A stretch of DNA of 64,000 bases, taken from assembly GCA_015057315.1 (NCBI GenBank), contig SVER01000013.1, positions 1 through 64,000 on the forward strand, given 5' to 3'. The notes under the pieces are model-generated. The model saw only the letters and a program-made list of their open reading frames with translations. It was not told where the DNA came from and made no database searches. The position numbers and the translations under genes were made by a program. Below are positions 8,578 to 18,187 of this stretch, piece after piece. Source of the DNA: Pseudobutyrivibrio ruminis. Lineage in GTDB: Bacteria; Bacillota; Clostridia; Lachnospirales; Lachnospiraceae. Every line of letters begins with the position of its first letter. Within the stretch, counting starts at the first letter, position 1.

Positions 8578-9831
8578 ATGTACACACTTGAGGACATCAG
8601 AAACACAGATTCAGAGGTGGCAGAGGCTATTGTAAAGGAATTCAATCGTCAGTCTGAGCACATCGAGCTTATTGCATCAGAAAACTGGGTATCACCAGCA
8701 GTTATGTCTGCTATGGGTTCAGTACTCACTAACAAGTATGCAGAAGGTTATCCAGGTAAGAGATACTATGGTGGCTGCGCAGAGGTAGATGTTATTGAAG
8801 AGCTTGCAATTAACCGTGCCAAGGAGTTGTTTGGAGCAGAATATGTTAATGTTCAGCCACATTCAGGAGCACAGGCTAATATGGCAGTTCAGTTTGCAGT
8901 GCTTAAGCCTGGGGACACAGTAATGGGTATGAATCTTGACCATGGCGGACATCTTACACATGGTTCAAAGGCTAACTTCTCTGGAACTTATTTCAATATT
9001 GTTCCTTACGGTGTTAATGATAATGGCTTTATTGATTATGATGAGGTTGAAAGAATCGCAATTGAATGTAAGCCAAAGATGATTATTGCCGGTGCATCAG
9101 CATACTGTCGTAAGATAGATTTCAAGCGATTCAGAGAGATTTGTGATAAGGTAGGCGCAGTGCTGTTTGTAGATATGGCTCATATTGCAGGGCTTGTTGC
9201 AGCAGGGGTTCATGAAAGCCCAGTGCCTTATGCTGATATTGTTACTACCACTACTCACAAGACCCTTCGTGGTCCAAGAGGCGGTATGATTATGGCAACA
9301 GCTGAGGCTAATGAAAAATACAACTTTAACAAAGCTGTTTTCCCAGGTATCCAGGGTGGCCCTCTTATGCATGTTATTGCCGGCAAGGCTGTATGCTTCA
9401 AGGAAGCCCTTGACCCAAGCTTCAAGGAATACGGAAAGCAGATTGTAAAGAATGCTCAGGCACTTTGCAAGGGCTTACAGGATAGAGGAATCAAGATTGT
9501 TTCAGATGGCACAGACAATCATTTAATGCTTATCGATTTAACTCCATTTGAGCTTACAGGAAAGGAAATCGAAAAGCTTCTTGATGAGGCTCACATTACA
9601 GCCAACAAGAACACTATTCCAAATGATCCTAAGTCACCATTTGTTACATCAGGTATTCGTCTTGGTACTCCAGCAGCCACAACGCGTGGTCTTAAGGAAG
9701 AGGATTTCGATAAGGTTGCAGAGGCAATCGCCATTGTAATCAAAGAAAAGGAAGCAGGTATTGAAAAGGCTCGCGCTATAATCAAGACCTTAACAGACAA
9801 GTATCCTCTTTCTGGTGGGCAGGAATTCTAA
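8578..9831 (+). CDS. glyA: Serine hydroxymethyltransferase
   Basis: A 417-residue PLP enzyme that interconverts serine plus tetrahydrofolate with glycine plus 5,10-methylene-tetrahydrofolate in the cytoplasm. The PLP lysine is Lys228 in [14 protein letters not shown], and the N-terminal [14 protein letters not shown] and [14 protein letters not shown] are family signatures. Full length. The start follows AAAGGTAAGGG at 8562-8572. It lies 18 bases after the GGDEF-EAL gene and may be co-transcribed with ilvE. A strong terminator follows at 9860-9888. Confidence 0.96.
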   Translation: MYTLEDIRNTDSEVAEAIVKEFNRQSEHIELIASENWVSPAVMSAMGSVLTNKYAEGYPGKRYYGGCAEVDVIEELAINRAKELFGAEYVNVQPHSGAQANMAVQFAVLKPGDTVMGMNLDHGGHLTHGSKANFSGTYFNIVPYGVNDNGFIDYDEVERIAIECKPKMIIAGASAYCRKIDFKRFREICDKVGAVLFVDMAHIAGLVAAGVHESPVPYADIVTTTTHKTLRGPRGGMIMATAEANEKYNFNKAVFPGIQGGPLMHVIAGKAVCFKEALDPSFKEYGKQIVKNAQALCKGLQDRGIKIVSDGTDNHLMLIDLTPFELTGKEIEKLLDEAHITANKNTIPNDPKSPFVTSGIRLGTPAATTRGLKEEDFDKVAEAIAIVIKEKEAGIEKARAIIKTLTDKYPLSGGQEF

Positions 9832-9859
9832 AAAAATAGCTAAAAATGACTAATTATTG

Positions 9860-9888
9860 CGGACTTCGATTAAGAAGTCCGTTTTTTT
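9860..9888 (+). terminator. Rho-independent terminator of glyA
   Basis: Perfect 8-bp stem CGGACTTC/GAAGTCCG with a six-base loop, followed by seven T. Confidence 0.9.
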
Positions 9889-9899
9889 AGGTAAAAATG

Positions 9900-9928
9900 T
9901 TGACATGACCTGCGAAAAAAGTTATGTT
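9900..9928 (+). promoter_or_regulatory. Promoter of the adhesin-sortase operon
   Basis: Consensus TTGACA (9900-9905), 17-base spacer, TATGTT (9923-9928). It lies between the glyA terminator and the surface protein gene, leaving a leader of roughly 45-50 bases. Confidence 0.6.
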
Positions 9929-9981
9929 ATATAACGTCTATATAGACCGGGGACTAATCTTTGAGGCTGAAAGGGAAATAT

Positions 9982-12930
9982 ATGATGAAAAAATTTACGG
10001 CTATTATTATTGGGGTCTTTTTGTTGTTTAATGTATTGGCTCCAGGTTTTGTTTCTTACGCTGAAGAAACAAACAGTTCTGTAGAAACATCTAATGCTGG
10101 TCCTAAAGTTACGGTAAATGTAACTAATTGGGATGGTACTTCTATTCAATCTGGTGATATTTCCAAGGATACTGTCTTCAAGGCAGTGTACACATTTGAA
10201 AAAATGGAAATTAATACGGATGAGGACAACTCCTTGCATAAGGGGCAAGTGTATTCTTTGCCAGCTATTCAAGGGATTGGCCAGTTCAATCTGACTGAGG
10301 TAAAACAGGTTAGTTTAAAAATCAAAAACACAGATACTGAATTAGGGCTTATAACAGTAAGCCCAGATGGTGATAAGGCAGATTTATCCTTTGAAATCAC
10401 AACGGATATGCAGGGAACCATTACAGATGGAGTTTTTGATATAGAGCTAAAGCTGAATCCAAATGATTATTCCGCAACTCGCGATATTAGCTTTCCAGAT
10501 GGATGTACATATAAGTTCAATATAGTTGAATATATGAGCGTGCAACCATCTATTAAGCTTACAGGTGAAAAGCTGGATGACAATACTGCCAGTTGGAAAG
10601 CTGTTATTAACAAGGGAAGCATAACAGAATTTGACATAAATACTAAGGTTGTCATCAAGCTATCGTCTAATGAAGAATATGTGGATGGTTCAGTAAATAT
10701 AAATGGAGATAAGATTGATGCCGTTTATGATAGTGAGAACCATCAAATTATTTGTGATATAGCTGGATATTTGAATAATACAGCTGGTGATGTTGTAATT
10801 AACTATCAGACAAAGGCAGTTTATAACATCACAGAAAAGGATATTGCAGCTAATTCCACTAAGATGCAGATTGTTGTCAGGGATGAGGCTGTTCTTGAAG
10901 ATGCAGCTATAATAGACAGTGCTAATGCAGCAGTTACTTTTTCAAAGGATTATAATAAATGGCTTTCAAAGGAAGCTGTTGGTGATTTAAGTAAAGATGG
11001 AATCCAACAATGGAGAATTGAAATAGATTCTAATGACTATGATTTTAAAAATGTAATTCTGTACGATTTGCTATCAGAGTCCAGTGAAATGGAGCTTGTG
11101 AAAGATTCCATATATGAAAATAATAAACAGATAAAAAAATATAAGTCAGAAGAGGGCAAGTATACTTTTGCCATCAACTTAGGAAATCTTTCAAAGGAAA
11201 AGAAGGTAATTGAATACAAAACTAAAATAGTAGACTACGCTAATTATCTTAAGAGAAATCATGACAAAAAGCCTTCAAATAAGGCATGGTTCACATACGA
11301 CTATGATTTTGGTGAGGGAATAAGCAACCATACTGGCCCTCAGGCTGTTGCAACGGCAGAGGTTAATCTTAAAGCCGGTGTGGAAAAGAAAGGTGTAAGC
11401 TATGATACTGCAAATCATACTATCTTATGGCAAATAGCTGTAAATCAAGAGTATCAGCATCTTTCAAATGTTTCTCTTAAGGATATTATTCCTTCTAACC
11501 AGGTTTATGTGGATGGCTCTGTCAGTGAGGTGACATGCATTGATGCCTTAGGTTCAACTACCACAAAAGCTGCTAAAGTAGATTATGATAATACAAACAA
11601 CTGTGTTTCAGTAAATCTTGGAAGCCTGGACGGTGTAAAGGCTGTATTTACTTTACAAACAAAGCTTAAGGATGAATCTGTAAAAATATGGTCTGATAAT
11701 GCTGAGAATAATATCGTAAACGCCGTAGAAATGACATCAAACGAGATACCTGAGCTTCAAAAGGACAGTGCAAGTATTTCTTATAAGAGTGAAGTAATTA
11801 GCACAGCTATTTCTAACTATAACTACAATGAGCATACAGCAGATGTGTCCATTACAATCGATAAGAATCAGATGCCAATGGAGAATATTGTTGTTATCAA
11901 TCAGATGAAATATGACAACTATGAATTTAAAGTAGTATCTGACCTTTGTGTGGACGGGGTAAAAAAGGATTATACAGTTGATAAATCAGGTAATCTGGTA
12001 ATTAATCTTGCTGATATAAATGAGCCAGGCGAAGGTGCTATAAAAAAGATTACTTTCAAGGTGGAAATATCTTCTGGTGCATACAAGTCGATTAATAACA
12101 AAAGCTTTAAAGTAATCAATGTTGCTTCACTTCAAACAGAAGATATAAAAAAGATGGCTGAGGGATGTGTTACAACTAAATCCAACGAGCTGTCTGTTTA
12201 TAATAGTATACTTACTAAAAATGGAAATGGTGATGCCGAAAAAGGTACTGCCAGCTATTCTATTGTGGTTAACAGAGCAAAGATTAATAATACAAAGGGA
12301 TTTGCTATCAAGGATACACTAGGTTCATCCTTAGAGCTTGATTCTACTTCTATTAAGGTTTATGTTTGCAGCATTTTAGATGAAACCGGCAAAATAGTTG
12401 AGCAAACTCTTCTGGCACCTAACAAGTACAAAACTCGTATTTATAGCGAAGAAGGAAAGGACATAATTGAAGTAAAGCTGCCGGCAGGTGATGATACATA
12501 CAAGGTCACATATGACGCTAATATTGTGGATTCCAAGCTTACAGATTGCAACAATACAGTTCAGATAACAAGCAAAGGATATGATAGCATTTTGGGCCAA
12601 CAGTTTGATGTTAAAAGCTTTTTTGAGGCAGGTGCTAATTTTAAGGCGAGAAAACCAAAGCCTAATGCTAAAAAAGAAGTAGAAAAAGCTGACAACACCA
12701 AAGAAAGTACAGCAAGTGGCCAGGCTGATAGCTTAAGCGGATTGGTTATCAAGGAAAAACGAATAGAAGCCTTATCTTCTGGCGACACCAATAATACTGA
12801 TGATAATCATAGCAGTTTTGCTAAAACTGGTGGTTTTATAGGAACAATAGCAGCCTATGGCGCAGGTATTTTATTAATTGCTGTAGGAATATATCTTGTT
12901 CTTGCAAAGAAAAAAGCCGATGAAAAGTAG
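9982..12930 (+). CDS. Large cell-wall adhesin-like surface protein with variant (FAKTG) sorting signal
   Basis: 982 residues. An N-terminal signal peptide (MMKKFTAIIIG..., hydrophobic to about residue 24, likely cleaved after SYA near 27) is followed by about 900 residues of beta-rich sequence. This has several loosely repeated units of the form [V/L]x[L/V]xDx[L/I]xxSxxxxxDGSV (near residues 215-235, 350-370, 500-520 and 770-790 by reading), as in isopeptide or Cna/SdrG-type stalk domains. The C-terminus has FAKTGG (946-951), a 22-residue hydrophobic span and a KKK tail. This is a sortase sorting signal in which LP of LPxTG is replaced by FA. I chose the ATG at 9982 (RBS AAGGG at 9971-9975), not the upstream TTG. 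The sortase gene overlaps its end by 11 bases. The ligand is unknown. Confidence 0.75.
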   Translation: MMKKFTAIIIGVFLLFNVLAPGFVSYAEETNSSVETSNAGPKVTVNVTNWDGTSIQSGDISKDTVFKAVYTFEKMEINTDEDNSLHKGQVYSLPAIQGIGQFNLTEVKQVSLKIKNTDTELGLITVSPDGDKADLSFEITTDMQGTITDGVFDIELKLNPNDYSATRDISFPDGCTYKFNIVEYMSVQPSIKLTGEKLDDNTASWKAVINKGSITEFDINTKVVIKLSSNEEYVDGSVNINGDKIDAVYDSENHQIICDIAGYLNNTAGDVVINYQTKAVYNITEKDIAANSTKMQIVVRDEAVLEDAAIIDSANAAVTFSKDYNKWLSKEAVGDLSKDGIQQWRIEIDSNDYDFKNVILYDLLSESSEMELVKDSIYENNKQIKKYKSEEGKYTFAINLGNLSKEKKVIEYKTKIVDYANYLKRNHDKKPSNKAWFTYDYDFGEGISNHTGPQAVATAEVNLKAGVEKKGVSYDTANHTILWQIAVNQEYQHLSNVSLKDIIPSNQVYVDGSVSEVTCIDALGSTTTKAAKVDYDNTNNCVSVNLGSLDGVKAVFTLQTKLKDESVKIWSDNAENNIVNAVEMTSNEIPELQKDSASISYKSEVISTAISNYNYNEHTADVSITIDKNQMPMENIVVINQMKYDNYEFKVVSDLCVDGVKKDYTVDKSGNLVINLADINEPGEGAIKKITFKVEISSGAYKSINNKSFKVINVASLQTEDIKKMAEGCVTTKSNELSVYNSILTKNGNGDAEKGTASYSIVVNRAKINNTKGFAIKDTLGSSLELDSTSIKVYVCSILDETGKIVEQTLLAPNKYKTRIYSEEGKDIIEVKLPAGDDTYKVTYDANIVDSKLTDCNNTVQITSKGYDSILGQQFDVKSFFEAGANFKARKPKPNAKKEVEKADNTKESTASGQADSLSGLVIKEKRIEALSSGDTNNTDDNHSSFAKTGGFIGTIAAYGAGILLIAVGIYLVLAKKKADEK

Positions 12931-13480
12931 AAAATTATTTGGAATACTAATTATCATAGCTGGGATAAGTCTGATAATTGGCTCGGTGTTAATAAATGTA
13001 AGGCAAACGCAGATAAGAGAATCTCTGGTTGAGGAATATAAAGCAGGAACACTGGATATGAAATCTAGTGATGATTCTTTGCCGGGGGATATGCTGTATA
13101 TGTTGAGAATTCCATCAATCGATTCCGAAAATCCAGTGAGGGAGGGGATTGATGGAGCTGTTCTTAAGGACAGCTTAGGCCATGATACCAATAGCAGTTA
13201 TGCTGGTACAAATGGAAAATGTGTGATAGCAGGCCATAGAAATTATACCTTTGGGAAGTTTTTTAATCGATTAGATGAAGTTCAAACGGGGGATATGATT
13301 TATCTTGATACCTGTGATGGTACATATAGCTATCAGGTAACTGATATAGAAGTGGTAAGCCCAGATGAAGATGAAGTTCTTCAAAATATAAATGATGATG
13401 AAATGCTTACTTTATATACCTGCACTCCAATCTACATAGGAAGTCACAGGCTGGTAATAAATGCAAAAAGAATAAGTTAA
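12920..13480 (+). CDS. Sortase, probably class D-like, dedicated to the neighbouring surface protein
   Basis: 186 residues. One N-terminal membrane anchor (about residues 6-26) is followed by the sortase beta-barrel. The catalytic triad is visible: His106 in AGHRNYTFGKFF, Cys168 in TLYTCTP and Arg177 in GSHRLVINAKR. The short length and TLYTC motif fit class D-type housekeeping or dedicated sortases better than class B. The ATG at 12920 lies inside the last codons of the surface protein gene, so the two are translationally coupled and the surface protein is the obvious substrate. The alternative TTG at 12896 has no good ribosome-binding site. A terminator follows at once. Confidence 0.88.
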   Translation: MKSRKLFGILIIIAGISLIIGSVLINVRQTQIRESLVEEYKAGTLDMKSSDDSLPGDMLYMLRIPSIDSENPVREGIDGAVLKDSLGHDTNSSYAGTNGKCVIAGHRNYTFGKFFNRLDEVQTGDMIYLDTCDGTYSYQVTDIEVVSPDEDEVLQNINDDEMLTLYTCTPIYIGSHRLVINAKRIS

Positions 13481-13482
13481 GA

Positions 13483-13525
13483 AAACACCCTGAAGGCTGA
13501 GAGGCCATTCAGGGTGTTTGTTTTT
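13483..13525. terminator. Bidirectional terminator between sortase and transglutaminase-like gene
   Basis: 12-bp stem AAACACCCTGAA/TTCAGGGTGTTT with an inner GGC/GCC extension; GTTTTT follows on the + strand and the A-rich left side gives TTTTC on the minus strand. It serves the two convergent genes. Confidence 0.85.
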
Positions 13526-14348
13526 AGTCGCATGTAGGCAAAAACATGGAATGACTAGAGCGAGTGTGATCTAAAGCAAACTCAGCATCGCTTTTATTAA
13601 AGTAATCATAGGCGGGCTTGTTTTGACTTTCGGATATTACATCGTCCCAGGTGATATCTACATTGTAGTATTTGCCATCGATGTATACTATATTCCATGC
13701 ATGATTTATGCCTTTCGAGGTACCAGTTACATAGTAACAGGGAATTGATAATCTATTACAGGCTATTTGAAAAGCTCTTGCATATCCTGCGCAAACAGTT
13801 GTAGGTGAGGTCAGCGCAGAAAATGCGCTTTGATTCATAGGTGCATTTTCATCATAGGATGTGTTAGAGCAAATATAATCATGGATAAATCGTTCTTGTT
13901 CAATAGGAGTGTCAAGTGCAGCGGCCTGTGTAATAATAGCATTTAGCTTGCTTTCAAATAAAGCATCGCATGATTTAATATCATCTGGAGATATCAGGTA
14001 ATTCAGCTGTAGCTTTACCACTGCATTTGATGCATTAAGAGCATATTTATATGAAGTGTCCAGCCAATAAAGCTCAGGATTTTCGTAAAAGAAATAGTTA
14101 ATAGCCAGGTCGAAATCATCTTCTGTAAGATGCTGCTCTAATGTGAACATAGAATCATCGTAAGCATTGGCATGGGCATAAATCTGATCGTATACCGCAA
14201 GCTGTGCAGGTGAAAGCTGTCCGGTGTAGGTAACAAACGTAGCAACAGCCTCCTTGGCGAAGACAATATTGTAGGATAATAATATGTAAAGAGTTATAAT
14301 AGAATATAACATTGCTATGATTAGCAATTTCGATTTCTTAGTATTCAT
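13524..14348 (-). CDS. Exported transglutaminase-like (cysteine protease fold) protein
   Basis: 274 residues. A hydrophobic N-terminus (about residues 8-31, ending IVFA) acts as a signal peptide or anchor. Residues 150-240 hold a transglutaminase-core domain with the Cys-His-Asp triad: Cys186 in TVCAGYARAF, His216 in INHAWN and Asp231 in NVDITWDD. Members of this family are proteases or cross-linking enzymes at the cell surface; the true substrate is unknown. I chose the ATG at 14348 with GGGGG ten bases upstream on the minus strand, rather than a TTG two codons earlier. It converges on the sortase gene, and the shared location suggests, but does not prove, a role in handling cell-surface proteins. 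Confidence 0.82.
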   Translation of the reverse strand: MNTKKSKLLIIAMLYSIITLYILLSYNIVFAKEAVATFVTYTGQLSPAQLAVYDQIYAHANAYDDSMFTLEQHLTEDDFDLAINYFFYENPELYWLDTSYKYALNASNAVVKLQLNYLISPDDIKSCDALFESKLNAIITQAAALDTPIEQERFIHDYICSNTSYDENAPMNQSAFSALTSPTTVCAGYARAFQIACNRLSIPCYYVTGTSKGINHAWNIVYIDGKYYNVDITWDDVISESQNKPAYDYFNKSDAEFALDHTRSSHSMFLPTCD

Positions 14349-14528
14349 ACTCAACCCCCGTATCCCAAAAAACTAAACAATTTGGATTATTATTTATTAT
14401 ATACAAAAAATGCCGGGAATAGTTCAGACAATAAGAAGATTCACAAAGAGTTCACAGTGATTATGGACACGTGAGTATTAAAGTTGGGGGAGACCTTATT
14501 TTATGCGACTTTGAGACGCCTTTGGGCA

Positions 14529-14594
14529 TTGACAAAAATTTATCAGTTAGAGTATATTATATTTAAAGGAAACTCTATTTTTCAGTTAGAGTTT
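14529..14594 (+). promoter_or_regulatory. hypB promoter with repeated candidate operator
   Basis: TTGACA (14529-14534), 18-base spacer, TATATT (14553-14558). The 11-mer TCAGTTAGAGT occurs twice in direct orientation: at 14543-14553, within the promoter spacer, and at 14582-14592 in the leader. The second copy is also the right arm of a perfect inverted repeat AAACTCTA-N9-TAGAGTTT (14570-14594). This is a plausible binding site for a regulator of hydrogenase maturation, whose identity I cannot name. Confidence 0.5.
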
Positions 14595-14631
14595 ACTAAC
14601 ATTATATCTCATTTTTAATTAGGGAGCAAAT

Positions 14632-15303
14632 ATGCTAGATTACAAAGTTATTGAGGTAAAGCAAAGCATCTTTGAGGATAACGATGCTGATGCCAAAAAG
14701 CTTAGAGCAGAGCTTAAGGAACAGAAGACATTCTTGGTTAATCTTATGTCGGCTCCAGGCTCAGGCAAGACTACCACATTATGCCAGACCATTTCCCGTC
14801 TTAAGGACGAAATGAAAATCGGTGTAATGGAGGCTGATATTGATTCTGATGTGGACGCTGCCACTATTACAGAGGCAGGCGCTCGTGCAATTCAGATACA
14901 CACAGGAGGGATGTGTCATCTTGATGCAGATATGACACGCCAAGGTTTACACGAATTTGGCACTGAAGATTTAGACCTTGTCTTCCTGGAAAATGTTGGT
15001 AATTTAGTTTGTCCAGCGGAATTTGATACCGGTTCATCAAAGAACGCTATGATTCTCTCAGTTCCTGAGGGAGATGACAAACCACTTAAGTACCCACTGA
15101 TGTTTTCAGTATGTGATGTAGTGCTTATCAACAAATGCGACACACTTCCTGTGTTTAGCGAATTTTCAAAAGAGGCAGTAGTAAAGAGTATTCACGGTCT
15201 CAATCCAAACGCTAAGGTTATTTTTGTTTCTGCAAAAACTGGCGAAGGCTTTGACGAATGGATTGACTGGTTGAGGGACCAGGTTGCCATGTGGAATGAT
15301 TAG
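14632..15303 (+). CDS. hypB: Hydrogenase nickel-incorporation GTPase HypB
   Basis: A 223-residue SIMIBI-class GTPase that delivers nickel to the [NiFe]-hydrogenase large subunit. The Walker A motif is APGSGKTTT (41-49), the switch region is EADIDSDVDA (68-77) and the nickel-binding pair is Cys95-His96 in GGMCHLDAD. It lacks both the histidine-rich N-terminus and the N-terminal CxxCGC site of some HypB proteins, so it is a minimal form. RBS AGGGAG at 14621-14626. It is the first gene after the promoter at 14529 and is followed 57 bases later by the 927-residue oxidoreductase. Other hyp genes are not in the window. The obvious client is EchE. Confidence 0.92.
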   Translation: MLDYKVIEVKQSIFEDNDADAKKLRAELKEQKTFLVNLMSAPGSGKTTTLCQTISRLKDEMKIGVMEADIDSDVDAATITEAGARAIQIHTGGMCHLDADMTRQGLHEFGTEDLDLVFLENVGNLVCPAEFDTGSSKNAMILSVPEGDDKPLKYPLMFSVCDVVLINKCDTLPVFSEFSKEAVVKSIHGLNPNAKVIFVSAKTGEGFDEWIDWLRDQVAMWND

Positions 15304-15360
15304 TCTTTTTTGAGGAAGTAATAATTAATTAGTAAGGGTTGTAAAAGGAGGAAACTTTAT

Positions 15361-18144
15361 ATGGGAATTGGACCAGATAATTTGGGCGATTTCTACCCTG
15401 ATTGGGTAAACGATTTAAAGGACGAGGATATTCGTCCTGAGATTATTAAGCTTGGAAAGACTATCACTGATAGAGCTAAGATTAAGCTTGGTCTTCAGAA
15501 GATTACAAAGTACGATCCAGAGTACTGGGCTGTTGCTAATCTTGCACCTACAAAGGAGATTGCAGAGCTTGCACTTTCTATGGGGGGCATTAGAAAGCCT
15601 AAGACATTCAAGCAGCTTCTTGAAATCACAGGTCTCGATGAGAAGACTCTTGAAGAGAGACTTGAGAAGGCTAGCTGGACAGGCTTACTTGAGTGGAACT
15701 ATGAGAACGAAGCTCACGAGAAGCAGTGGGTTCTTCCTATGTTCGTTCCAGGTTCTGCTGAGTTCTCTAACATGAATCAGGATTTCCTTAACGAGCATCC
15801 TGAGATGGGACGTTTCTTTGAGAGAATGAGCCGTCTTCCACTTGAGGGACTTACACACATGGTACCACCAGGAGGCGCTGGTATCGGTATGCACGTTATC
15901 CCTGTAGAGGACGCTATTTCAATGGAGCAGGAAGCAATCGGTCTTGAGAAGATTTCTTACTGGCTCGATAAATACGAAGGACATTATGCTAAGTCACCTT
16001 GCTCATGCCGTCTTTCTAGAAAGACATATGACGAAGGCTGCGCTGACGATCCAGAGGGTTGGTGTATCGCAGTTGGTGATATGGCAGACTACGTTGTTGA
16101 GACAAACAAGGGTGGTGTTTACATCACTAAGGAAGAGGCTCTTGAGATTTTCAAGCAGGCTGAGGACAACGGCTTCGTTCACCAGATTACTAACATCGAT
16201 GGCGAGAACAAGATTTTTGCTATCTGTAACTGTAATGTAAATGTATGTTACGCGCTCAGAACATCACAGCTTTTCAACACTCCTAACATGTCACGTTCAG
16301 CATATGTTGCTCACGTTACAGCTGAGGATTGTGTTGCTTGTGGTAAGTGTGTTGAGAACTGTCCAGCAGGTGCTGTTAAGCTTGGTCAGAAGCTTTGCAC
16401 AGCTGATGGTAAGCAGGTGACATATCCTAAGCAGGTACTTCCTACAGAGCGTAAGTGGTCTACAGACGAGTGGAACGATAACTACCGTGACACTAACAGA
16501 ATCAACTGCTATGACACAGGTACAGCTCCATGTAAGACAGCTTGTCCTGCACATATCGCTATCCAGGGTTACCTTCGTATGGCAGCTCAGGGACGTTACA
16601 AGGAAGCTCTTGCTCTTATTAAGCAGGATAATCCACTTCCAGCTATCTGCGGTCGTGTATGTAATAGACGTTGCGAGGCTGCTTGTACAAGAGGTACAGT
16701 TGATGAGGCTATCGCAATTGATGAAGTTAAGCGTTTCTTAGCCGAGATGGATCTCAAGGCTGAGACAAGATATATCCCTAAGAAGATTGTTCCTTCACAG
16801 AAGGGTGAGTTCACTGAGAAGGTTGCTATCATTGGTGCAGGTCCTGCAGGTCTTTCATGTGCATACTACTTAGCACTTAAGGGTTACAAGCCTACTATCT
16901 TTGAAAAGAGCAAGTACCCAGGCGGAATGCTTCGTTATGGTATTCCATCATTCGTACTTGAGAACAACGTTATCGACGCTGAAATCGAAATCATCAAGGA
17001 ACTTGGTGTTGAGATTAAGTGTGGCGTTGAGGTTGGTAAGGACATCACTCTTGATGAATTACGTAGCCAGGGCTACAAGGCATTCTACGTAGCTATCGGT
17101 TGCCAGGGTGGTAACCTTCCAAACGTACCAGGTGATAAGGCTATCGGTACAGCTACAGCTGTTGATTTCCTTCACGAGTGCTCAGAAAACGAAGCTTACG
17201 ATATCAAGGGTGACCTTGTTGTTATCGGTGGTGGTAACGTTGCTATCGACGTTGCTCGTTCTGCTAGACGTGTTGGCAATGAAAAGGTTTCAATGTTCTG
17301 TCTTGAGAGCAGAGACATCATGCCAGCTTCTCCAGAGGAAATCGAAATCGTAGAGGCTGAAGGCGTTGAGCTTAACTGCGGTTGGGGTCCTAAGGAAGTT
17401 CTTGTTGATGAGGCAGGTGCTGTAAAGGGTATCGTTCTTAAGAAGTGTACACGTGTTAAGGACGAGACAGGACGCTTCAATCCACAGTACGATGAGAACG
17501 ATACAATCACTGTAGAGTGCAAGCACGTTATCTTCTCAGTAGGACAGCGTAGCGTATACGGAGATCTCTTCAAGGGTTCTAAGGTTGTTATCGACAGAGG
17601 CCCTAAGGCTGATGCTCTTACATACCAGACAGACGAGCCAGATATCTTCGTTGGTGGTGATATGTACACAGGTCCACGTTTTGCTATCGATGCTATCGCA
17701 GCAGGTCGTGAGGGCGCTATCTCTATCCACCGTTTCGTACAGCCACACAGCTCACTTACAATCGGACGTAACCGTCGTGATTTCATCGAGCTTGATAAGG
17801 AAAACCTTTCTATCGGTGATTACGATCACAGCCCACGTCAGATTCCTGGCGTATCTAAGACAACAGTGGACGGAGAGCTTACATTCCGCGACAAGACTGT
17901 AGAGCTTACAGAGGAGCAGATCAAGGTTGAGACAGCTAGATGTCTTAAGTGCGGTGCTTCAGTTGTTGATGAGAATAAGTGTATCGGTTGTGGTGTATGT
18001 ACAACCAAGTGCGAATTCGACGCAATCAAGCTTTACCGCGAGCATCCAAAATGCTCTAAGATGACTCCATCTGAGGACAAGCTTAAATACGTGCTTCCTA
18101 ACGGATTAAAGCAGCGTGTCAAAGTTGCTTTCAAGCACAGATAA
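15361..18144 (+). CDS. Large FAD/Fe-S oxidoreductase (GltD-like core, two ferredoxin-type modules)
   Basis: 927 residues, soluble. Residues 1-180 contain a possible winged-helix-like stretch (80-130). A cysteine-rich part follows: CSC at 214-216, C227, C235, then ICNCNVNVC (C289, C291, C296). Next come a 4Fe-4S motif CVACGKCVENCP (324-335) and a glutamate-synthase small-subunit-like core: cysteines 391, 395, 430, 434, 438 and 442, the FAD-binding VAIIGAGPAGLSCAYY (488-503) and the NAD(P)-binding VVIGGGNVAIDVARSARR further on. A C-terminal ferredoxin motif CIGCGVCTTKCEF is near residue 880. It probably moves electrons between NAD(P)H and ferredoxin. AAAGGAGG gives a very strong start, and codon use looks highly expressed. 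Its position after hypB suggests a tie to Ech. The exact reaction is not known to me. Confidence 0.75.
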   Translation: MGIGPDNLGDFYPDWVNDLKDEDIRPEIIKLGKTITDRAKIKLGLQKITKYDPEYWAVANLAPTKEIAELALSMGGIRKPKTFKQLLEITGLDEKTLEERLEKASWTGLLEWNYENEAHEKQWVLPMFVPGSAEFSNMNQDFLNEHPEMGRFFERMSRLPLEGLTHMVPPGGAGIGMHVIPVEDAISMEQEAIGLEKISYWLDKYEGHYAKSPCSCRLSRKTYDEGCADDPEGWCIAVGDMADYVVETNKGGVYITKEEALEIFKQAEDNGFVHQITNIDGENKIFAICNCNVNVCYALRTSQLFNTPNMSRSAYVAHVTAEDCVACGKCVENCPAGAVKLGQKLCTADGKQVTYPKQVLPTERKWSTDEWNDNYRDTNRINCYDTGTAPCKTACPAHIAIQGYLRMAAQGRYKEALALIKQDNPLPAICGRVCNRRCEAACTRGTVDEAIAIDEVKRFLAEMDLKAETRYIPKKIVPSQKGEFTEKVAIIGAGPAGLSCAYYLALKGYKPTIFEKSKYPGGMLRYGIPSFVLENNVIDAEIEIIKELGVEIKCGVEVGKDITLDELRSQGYKAFYVAIGCQGGNLPNVPGDKAIGTATAVDFLHECSENEAYDIKGDLVVIGGGNVAIDVARSARRVGNEKVSMFCLESRDIMPASPEEIEIVEAEGVELNCGWGPKEVLVDEAGAVKGIVLKKCTRVKDETGRFNPQYDENDTITVECKHVIFSVGQRSVYGDLFKGSKVVIDRGPKADALTYQTDEPDIFVGGDMYTGPRFAIDAIAAGREGAISIHRFVQPHSSLTIGRNRRDFIELDKENLSIGDYDHSPRQIPGVSKTTVDGELTFRDKTVELTEEQIKVETARCLKCGASVVDENKCIGCGVCTTKCEFDAIKLYREHPKCSKMTPSEDKLKYVLPNGLKQRVKVAFKHR

Positions 18145-18158
18145 AAATGTTATAATAA

Positions 18159-18186
18159 AGGTGCTACTTCGGTAGCACCTTTTTTA
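18159..18186 (+). terminator. Terminator of the hypB-oxidoreductase unit
   Basis: Perfect 9-bp stem AGGTGCTAC/GTAGCACCT closed by a TTCG tetraloop and followed by six T. Confidence 0.93.
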
Positions 18187-18187
18187 G

